Positions 5,768 through 10,403 of a DNA stretch of 10,403 bases are shown here, piece by piece. Position 1 is the stretch's first letter; every line of letters starts with the position of its first letter. The translations under genes were made by a program, and so were the position numbers. This DNA comes from Phoronis pallida (lineage: Eukaryota; Phoronida; Phoronidae): NCBI GenBank assembly GCA_028565715.1, contig JAOXYC010239793.1, positions 1 through 10,403 on the forward strand. The letters run 5' to 3'. The notes beneath the pieces were generated by a model. It was not told the DNA's origin. It made no database searches and worked only from the letters and a program-made list of their open reading frames with translations.

Positions 5768-8700
5768 GTAGGTGTAAAAGTGAATCGTTTCCTATGCTCT
5801 GCCAATGCCAATGTATGAAAGAGAAGATTTGCCTTTAAATTCAGAAATCGATAGTTGAAATAAAGCTTCCAACCATGCAAAATATACAAGATTTGAATCA
5901 AAGAGTTTTTGTGATTCAGTTCCCATTCTGTACTGGCCTTTCATTTTAACACAAGCGTTACGCAGAAAATGACATGAAAATAGGATCCTCTGAAAACTTT
6001 ACCAGCTTCCAGACTAAACTACAACAAGGGGGGCTGTTCCACTTCAAGAACAGCTTTTTTTGAAATGAGATCAGTTATACTTGAGAATGCAATAGAAAAG
6101 TTGGGGCACCCATGAGGACTTTCCTGTACACTATCAAACTGAATTGGTGAGACAATGGGTAACAATTCTGAGATAGGATATTTAATGATACTGTCTCTTC
6201 GTTGGTCCAGACTGGCGTCAAAATTCAAACTAGAAATTTTGTGAATGTGTCCTTACATGAACACGACTAACTTGCATCAGAGTAAAAAAATTCAAAAAAA
6301 TCTGTAATGGGTGATACAAAAGGTTTTTATCCAAAAAAGTCAAACCCAGGCTTAAGCAAGGGTTTGATTTGGATACAAAAAGCCCCCAAAAGCCCCTTTG
6401 CAGATTTATTTGAATGTTTTATTAAGATGCAAGTTAGTTTAATCAAAGGACTCATACACAAAATTTCTAGTTGATTTAAATTTTGACGCCAGATCAGGAC
6501 CAATGAGGAGACAGCATCTTTAAGTATAAATCTGTTCCAGGTTGTGACACGGGCATTGGACATGACCTTGCCATACAACTAGACAAGTTAGGGTTCCGAG
6601 TATTTGCTGGGTGTCTACAGGCAGGAGGAGATGGAGCAAGCAGTCTCAAGGACAGCTGCTCAAAAAGCCTGTGTGTACTACAACTAGATGTGACACAGCA
6701 GGAACAGGTCAATCAAGCATTGGGGAAGGTTACTGCAGAACTGAACGGTGACAGTAAGTGCAGTTATAGGATTTTTCCGGTTTCCGTGGCGTGAGCGGAT
6801 GAGAGTGTGGGCACTCCCCCTGGACAGGACGCAAGTCTGTCGCAGGTTAGTTTCCCACCCGTAGCTGGTACTCATTCCCAGCTGAGTCGACTGGAGTAAC
6901 GCCAGTAAAGTGTCTTGCTCAAAGACACAACGGACTGCCCGGGGCTGGATCGAACACAAAACCTTTCAGTTATGTGTCCGACGCTCTACCAACTGAGCTA
7001 ATCCGCCTGGCTGAAGTACTTTAATCAGAGACCGTAAATATAGAGACTGTCCACTCTACAGTGTTGCCGTGTAAAAAAGCGTGCACGCGAGTTTTGCTTA
7101 CAGCAGACGGGGCGCTACTAGCGGTTCCTATTGGACGCTGAGTAACTACGTAGCCGTAAGCAGAAAACAAAGGGGGATCGGACAACTTTGAGTTGCAGTA
7201 ACTTCTAAAATAATTGACCAAATATTGCTGGAATGGCATTTATTTGCTAAGTCAAATACCAACATTAGTAAAATCGACACATACAATTGAACAGACAAGA
7301 ATTAAAAAATCGATGATTGCAGTTATCGCGAGAGTGGACCATCTTATCAATTATAGGGTCTTTGCTTTCATTTTAGATTTATGGGGCATTGTCAACAATG
7401 CTGGTGTCCTATACCTCAGTGAAGTGGAATTAATGCCAGATAGAATCATACAAAGAATAATGGACATTAACTTCTTTGGTGCAGTGCGGGTCACTAAGGC
7501 ATTTCTACCCATGGTTCGACATTCTCAAGGAAGAATAGTGTTCGTTGGCAGCTTGTCAGGTACTTCATATTAAATAACATAGAGCATCAGATCGGCAATC
7601 AGGAGACCTGGGTTCGATTCCCAGTCCAGTACGGATTTTTTCTGTCTTTTTAAATGCATTAAATAACAGCATTAATCAATATTAAGAAAAAACCCAAACA
7701 GAATTTAAGTTTCTGATACCTTTAATTCAAAGTTCTTGAAAAGAGAAATTGATGAAATATATTTTGAAATTTTGTTTCTGTGAATTTCAAGAATTTAGAT
7801 TAGTTTTAATAAATCAATTTTTTGTTAGCCCTTTGAAAATCTAACAATTATCATCATCAGGTAAATATACAGTGATCAGCAAAATATAAACATACAGCAT
7901 TTTGATGTAGCTGTATATTTATATTTTGCTGATCATTGTATATTTACCGGATGATGATATGAGAATATATCGAAACGTCGTTCTTCCACTATGAATATTG
8001 TGTTGTTCATCGTCTTCAACTTCATACTTATAATTTGATTAGGATTGTGTTTTTTCTACTCATATCTTTTAACAGTTACTTGGTGATTTAACACTAAAAG
8101 CCAAAGATGCTGAGCACTACACTGCATGTGAATCAAGCATGAACCACCATTTCATGTTCTTTCTAAGAGAAATATTTAATCCATTAAATAGAATGTCTGC
8201 CTGAGACTTGAATTACTACACTGCTGTATTAGTCTAGTCCCCAAACGACAATTTTGTCTTCGAGAGTATTTGGGTTGGAGTGACGACAAAATAGGGTTTA
8301 GTCCTGTTGGCAGATTGAGCCCGCTGATTGGATGTTACAAAATGCATGAATTTCGAAATTTTCTTCAATAATCATGCTAAGTCGTGATTTTTGTTTGACA
8401 TTGTATCACAGGAACAAATATTCCTTTTGATTTTGGTCAAATCACGAGGTCTAATTGACCGAAACAAAATGCCACTCGTCTGGATTAACGTACACATTTG
8501 TCAGTGACGTACTACGCAACTCCCACAATTGAGGGAGTTCTGAAATAGTTCAGGACCAAGCCCACTAAACACAGCCGACGACCCCCCGCGTTTGGGCTTG
8601 GGAACGACGCTAACTGCTGTATAAGCATTCTTTTTAGACATATAACTTAAATTGATTTTTTGCAGGTTGTTGCCCAATGATGAGGTTGGGTGTATATTGT

Positions 8701-9999
8701 GCATCTAAGTCTGCTGTAGACTCATTTGCTAGATCACTCAGCTTAGAAATGAGGCAATGGGGAGTGAATGTATCGACACTGATGCCCTCAGGGTTCAATA
8801 CAAGTGAGATTTCAACAAGAAATGAAATGAGGATCATGTATTAAGCAGAAACATGATTGTAGACTTAACCTTGAGTCTTTTAATTCATTTGATCACCCGA
8901 ATTAAATGTTAAGAATATAAATTTAGAATTCTGTCAGGATTATGATATTCGAAACATATGTTTGAACTGTTTTTTTTTTTTTGTATATCTATATGCATAA
9001 CACAAGCAATAGTCCATAAACTATTAAAAGTAAACAGGCCAATCAATGGCTTGCATGCATCCCAGTCACATGTTTAATGACAATCTCATTTTCGAGGGAA
9101 CTTTGAAAATTTGTTCACATCACGGATTCACAGTATTCGTGTTCACATGAACCGGTATTTTTTTTTTGAAAAAATAACAAAAGTTAGAGACTCAAATTTG
9201 ACAATCTTCTCCAATCACTTTTAGATTAAAAATGCATTAATTCACGATGCCCTTATTTTATTTTGTACACCAGATATTGGTCAGAATCTCACATCAGACA
9301 CACTGAGGGGTTGGTTTCAAGAGAGTAGTCCAGCAACACAGCAAGACTACGGAATAGACTACTGCAATCTAGGTAATTATATAACACCTAGTAAGTAGAT
9401 ATTTGACATTTGATTGGAGGATTGTCTTTCTGTCTATTCAACATTGAATAGACATTTTACCATGTAATAGACAGATCTTCTTAGGTGTCATATTATAAAA
9501 CAACTAATGAATGTTTTTCATTTGTTCAATGGTGCAATTATTTTCATTCGTTGAAAGATTGGGCAGTCAATTCAAATCGGCTTCACCTCATTGAATAGAC
9601 TGCCCAATCTCTCAACTCAATGAAAATAATTGCACTATTGAACTCATAAACACTCATTATTTGTATTATATTCTCTAGATAATGAGAGGAACATTTTGAA
9701 ATAAAAAACATGATCGCCTTAATGGCAAAAAATATAATAAATAATTTCTTTTCTGGTTTATATTCATTGCAGAAATCAAACAGAATGCCATTGACAACAC
9801 TGCCAGCCTTCAACCGGTCACCGACTGCATCAAACATGCCTTGATATCCCAGGACCCAAACCCTTACTATCGACCTGGACAAGGTGCTCATATTCTGTTC
9901 TATATGGCAAACTTTTTGCCTACCAGGATCGGCAATTCTATTCTTGCAAAGATTACAGACTTCTTTGGGGGCACACCACCAAAAGCCTTGCAGAAATAA
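5626..9999 (+). CDS. Short-chain dehydrogenase/reductase, SDR9C type (RDH / HSD17B6 / DHRS9 / BDH1-like), membrane-anchored
   Basis: Six exons (5626-5767, 6541-6753, 7377-7559, 8666-8803, 9274-9372, 9773-9999) join to 1002 nt: 333 residues and a stop. All inner junctions are phase 1 with GT/AG borders. Counting from the first codon at 5626, residues 15-30 are hydrophobic and followed by 'SRRQRW', a likely N-terminal membrane anchor facing a basic stretch. T47-G48-C-D-T-G52-I-G54 is the TGxxxGxG NAD(P)-binding motif. 'LDVT' and 'NNAG' (125-128) follow. The catalytic tetrad is N150, S177, Y190 and K194 (YCASK), with the usual 13-residue Ser-Tyr spacing. Length and C-terminal region fit the roughly 320-345 residue SDR9C enzymes, which oxidise or reduce retinoids, hydroxysteroids or 3-hydroxybutyrate. 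Substrate cannot be told here. No ATG occurs in frame in the first exon, so a start exon is missing. The gene looks intact and functional. Confidence 0.92.
5768..6540. other. SDR intron 1
   Basis: GT/AG intron between the anchor exon and the GCDTGIG exon. It is filled from 6178 on by foldback copy B; 5768-6177 has no recognised feature. Confidence 0.85.
6178..6527. mobile_element. Foldback element, copy B, next to SDR exon 2
   Basis: About 100-base outer arms (6180-6280 and 6425-6527) are inverse complements at high similarity; the inner parts pair as well (6290-6304 with 6401-6415, 6325-6333 with 6371-6381) around 6353. The whole 350 bp is one long hairpin. Its right end stops about 13 bases before the exon at 6541. 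MITE-like from structure; no TIR family could be named. Confidence 0.72.
6541..6753 (+). CDS. SDR exon 2: GCDTGIG nucleotide-binding loop to LDVT
   Basis: The acceptor is 'ctgttccag' and the donor is ACA|GTAAGT. The exon encodes the glycine-rich loop GCDTGIGHDLA, 'FRVFAGCL' (second strand) and 'LQLDVTQQEQV'. The 213-bp length keeps phase 1. A foldback repeat ends about 13 bases before it and a SINE begins about 14 bases after it. Confidence 0.93.
6754..7376. other. SDR intron 2
   Basis: GT/AG intron. It holds the minus-strand SINE at 6768-7012. The rest, 7013-7376, includes a more GC-rich stretch (about 7060-7150) without recognised content. Confidence 0.85.
6768..7012 (-). mobile_element. 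tRNA-derived SINE with a central conserved-type body
   Basis: On the minus strand the head reads as a tRNA 5' half with A box TAGCTCAGTTGG and 'TAGAGCGTCGGA', then B box TGTTCGATCC at 6958-6949. The body 'TTTGAGCAAGACACTTTA', an Ala/Ser-rich frame by chance, and 'CTCAGCTGGGAATGAGTACC' recall central domains shared among animal SINEs, but I cannot name the domain with certainty. The right-hand end lies about 14 bases after the SDR exon 2 donor, in antisense. Confidence 0.72.
7377..7559 (+). CDS. SDR exon 3: NNAG motif, catalytic Asn and Ser
   Basis: The acceptor is 'cattttag' and the donor is TCAG|GTACTT. It encodes LWGIVNNAGV, the conserved Asn of 'DINFFGAVRVTKAF', and the strand 'GRIVFVGSLS' with the catalytic Ser. 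Open reading continues through intron sequence on the left (from about 7214) and stops just after the donor at 7571; neither extension resembles SDR sequence. Confidence 0.93.
7581..7655 (+). mobile_element. Truncated relative of the short tRNA-derived SINE
   Basis: It carries 'ACCTGGGTTCGATTCCCAGT' with intact T arm and B box, then the family tail GGATTTTTTCTGTCTTTT. The A-box half is not recognisable. It lies about 20 bases after the SDR exon 3 donor. Confidence 0.65.
7849..7959. repeat. Long near-perfect hairpin, 50-base arms
   Basis: Arms 7849-7898 and 7910-7959 are inverse complements with three mismatches and an 11-base loop. The left arm, read on the minus strand, contains CCTGATGATGATA; the right arm has CCGGATGATGATA and runs into the hammerhead-like motif. 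It probably comes from two head-to-head ends of one retroelement or from a small foldback element. Confidence 0.75.
7948..7979 (+). ncRNA. Second hammerhead-like motif, CGGATGA-stem-GAAACGTC
   Basis: CGGATGAT is followed by a 5-bp stem GATAT/ATATC (7956-7960, 7967-7971) with a 6-base loop and GAAACGTC. It resembles the Penelope-element hammerhead core, with U4 replaced by G and one extra T before the stem. Its inverted partner arm keeps CTGATGA. Likely the relic of a Penelope-like 3' or pLTR end; activity is not expected. Confidence 0.4.
8666..8803 (+). CDS. SDR exon 4: YxxxK catalytic motif
   Basis: The acceptor is 'ttttttgcag' and the donor is ACAA|GTGAGA. It encodes 'YCASKSAVDSFARSL', which holds catalytic Tyr and Lys, then 'WGVNVSTLMPSGFNT', matching the 'GVKVSVxEPGxFxT' region of SDR9C enzymes. 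Confidence 0.93.
8804..9273. other. SDR intron 4
   Basis: GT/AG intron, AT-rich, with a T-run at 8971-8982. I recognise no repeat family or RNA gene in it. Confidence 0.85.
9274..9372 (+). CDS. SDR exon 5: substrate-loop / C-terminal segment
   Basis: The acceptor is 'tacaccag' and the donor is CTAG|GTAATT. The 99-bp exon keeps phase 1 and encodes 'TLRGWFQESSPATQQDYG', the place where RDH and BDH1 have the '...LPEVVRKDYG'-like helix over the substrate site. Confidence 0.88.
9431..9454. repeat. Perfect 11-base palindrome TGTCTATTCAA-CA-TTGAATAGACA
   Basis: Two perfect 11-base arms separated by CA. Its half-site TTGAATAGAC recurs at 9591-9600, at the inner edge of the large inverted repeat. 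Confidence 0.6.
9505..9660. repeat. Long inverted repeat, 70-base arms
   Basis: Arms 9505-9575 and 9591-9660 pair over most of their length; the inner 45 bases (including GATTGGGCAGTC and GCAATTATTTTCATT) are the best preserved. The loop is 15 bases. Probably a small foldback element in the last SDR intron. Confidence 0.7.
9773..9999 (+). CDS. SDR terminal coding exon and stop
   Basis: The acceptor is 'tcattgcag' and the TAA stop is at 9997-9999. It encodes 'VTDCIKHALISQDPNPYYRP', matching the SDR9C 'V..A..HAL....P..RY.PG' region, then a moderately hydrophobic stretch with 'HILFYMANFLPTRIG', and ends in PPKALQK. The 3' UTR runs on to about 10145. Confidence 0.91.
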
Positions 10000-10122
10000 T
10001 ATGGGTTTTTACTGGAATTCTAGCCAGTTATATCATTCCACCCGGAGATAACGCATGAATCACTAACAAGAAAAAATATTATACCCATGATTCAAGCATT
10101 TTATTGTAACAGATGTAATTTG

Positions 10123-10128
10123 AATAAA
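10123..10128 (+). promoter_or_regulatory. Polyadenylation signal AATAAA of the SDR gene
   Basis: A canonical AATAAA stands 124 bases after the SDR stop codon on the same strand. No other AATAAA is seen between the stop and this site, so a short 3' UTR of roughly 140 bases is expected. Confidence 0.7.
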
Positions 10129-10145
10129 GAAGTCCACTGCATGAA

Positions 10146-10403
10146 AAGAAAAGATCAAAACTGGGGCATAGAAAAACATGTGCTTGAAGTTGCATTGGGC
10201 TAAAAATGGGCAGGGGGAAGGTGAATGCACTCTTATGCATACCACTCAAAGATTTTGAAAAAATAATACACTATTTTTTTTGGATCCTGGTGAATAGTCT
10301 CATAGACATTAAAGTGCACATAAAGTGATCGAGTCCAGAGGCCCATAAACCACCTCCCATGTTCCTAATCCGATTTGCCAGCAGAAATCCGGATTTGTTA
10401 TCA
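10146..10403. other. Region downstream of the SDR gene
   Basis: Past the expected polyA site. No coding segment or named repeat was recognised. The closing bases contain a small inverted repeat around 10370-10396 (CCGATTTGCC... / ...AAATCCGG). If the HINFP N-terminal exons lie to the right, this is HINFP intron. Confidence 0.45.

Larger units (their letters stand above)
7560..8665. other. SDR intron 3 (1.1 kb)
   Basis: GT/AG intron. It holds the truncated SINE at 7581, the long hairpin at 7849 and its hammerhead-like neighbour. 8035-8665 has only weak inverted repeats (8230-8245 with 8290-8308; 8553-8566 with 8590-8603; 8519-8540) and no recognised element. Confidence 0.85.
9373..9772. other. 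SDR intron 5
   Basis: GT/AG intron. The perfect palindrome at 9431-9454 and the long inverted repeat at 9505-9660 occupy most of it. Confidence 0.85.

Noticed and set aside
5638-5838. TTG at 5638 as the true SDR start
   Set aside because: A non-ATG start is not expected in an animal gene; splicing into 5626 explains the frame better.
5051-6578. Two similar minus-strand peptides (both with NQLEIL and SPL) suggesting a gene family
   Set aside because: The likeness comes from the shared foldback DNA; frames are short and one overlaps the SDR exon.
6684-6959. Minus-strand 91-codon ORF
   Set aside because: It runs through the SINE body and the antisense of SDR exon 2; an accident of the repeat.
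6940-7012. Functional tRNA gene on the minus strand
   Set aside because: The head is tRNA-like, but the 3' half does not pair into an acceptor stem and it continues into a SINE body.
7214-7573. 119-codon ORF as a single gene
   Set aside because: Only 7377-7559 is SDR exon; the left part is intron read by chance and the right part crosses the donor.
8225-8625. Further foldback element
   Set aside because: Several weak inverted pairs occur, but the arms are short and mismatched and no consistent centre or border could be set.
9583-9891. Minus-strand 102-codon ORF
   Set aside because: Antisense of the last SDR exon and of the inverted repeat in intron 5.
1-10403. CRISPR array, operon or bacterial insertion sequence
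   Set aside because: No regular short direct repeats, no ribosome binding sites or gene clusters; split genes with GT/AG introns show animal DNA.

Overview
The window is AT-rich nuclear DNA from an invertebrate animal, most likely marine. It has long introns with GT/AG borders, tRNA-derived SINEs, small foldback elements and a decayed Penelope-like retroelement. No prokaryotic gene organisation is present. The phylum cannot be fixed from the sequence alone.

Two genes lie on opposite strands. (1) On the minus strand, positions 5432 to 386, four consecutive exons encode the C-terminal zinc-finger half of the histone H4 transcription factor HINFP (MIZF). They carry five C2H2 fingers and the 'NFKWPSGH' signature. 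The N-terminal fingers and the last exon(s) are not in the window. (2) On the plus strand, positions 5626 to 9999, six exons encode an almost complete short-chain dehydrogenase/reductase of the RDH / HSD17B6 / DHRS9 / BDH1 (SDR9C) type. It has an N-terminal membrane segment, the TGxxxGxG dinucleotide-binding motif, NNAG, and a complete Asn-Ser-Tyr-Lys catalytic tetrad. The coding parts of all six exons join in frame to 333 residues and a stop, with a polyA signal 124 bases after it. The initiator ATG is missing and must come from an upstream exon. Since no N-terminal HINFP exon is seen among or beyond the SDR exons, the SDR gene probably sits antisense inside a HINFP intron. That is an inference that needs flanking sequence.

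The introns are rich in mobile and structured DNA. 874-976 and 1156-1258 are two 95%-similar 103-bp tRNA-like SINEs that end in a T6 run, and a truncated relative lies at 7581-7655. 2568-2710 is a small TIR element with possible TA target duplication. About 3600-4410 (minus) holds the 3' end of a Penelope-like element: the end of the RT, the linker, the GIY-YIG endonuclease and a hammerhead-like 3' motif. It is broken by frameshifts and by a tiny hairpin insertion. 4876-5195 and 6178-6527 are two diverged copies of one foldback element; the second ends about 13 bases before an SDR exon. 6768-7012 (minus) is a longer tRNA-derived SINE. 7849-7959 is a 50-bp-arm hairpin followed by a second hammerhead-like motif. 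9505-9660 is another long inverted repeat.

The two host genes have no evident functional link: one is a transcription factor for histone H4 genes, the other a membrane-anchored oxidoreductase. The interest lies in their antisense arrangement and in the structured repeats packed into their introns.
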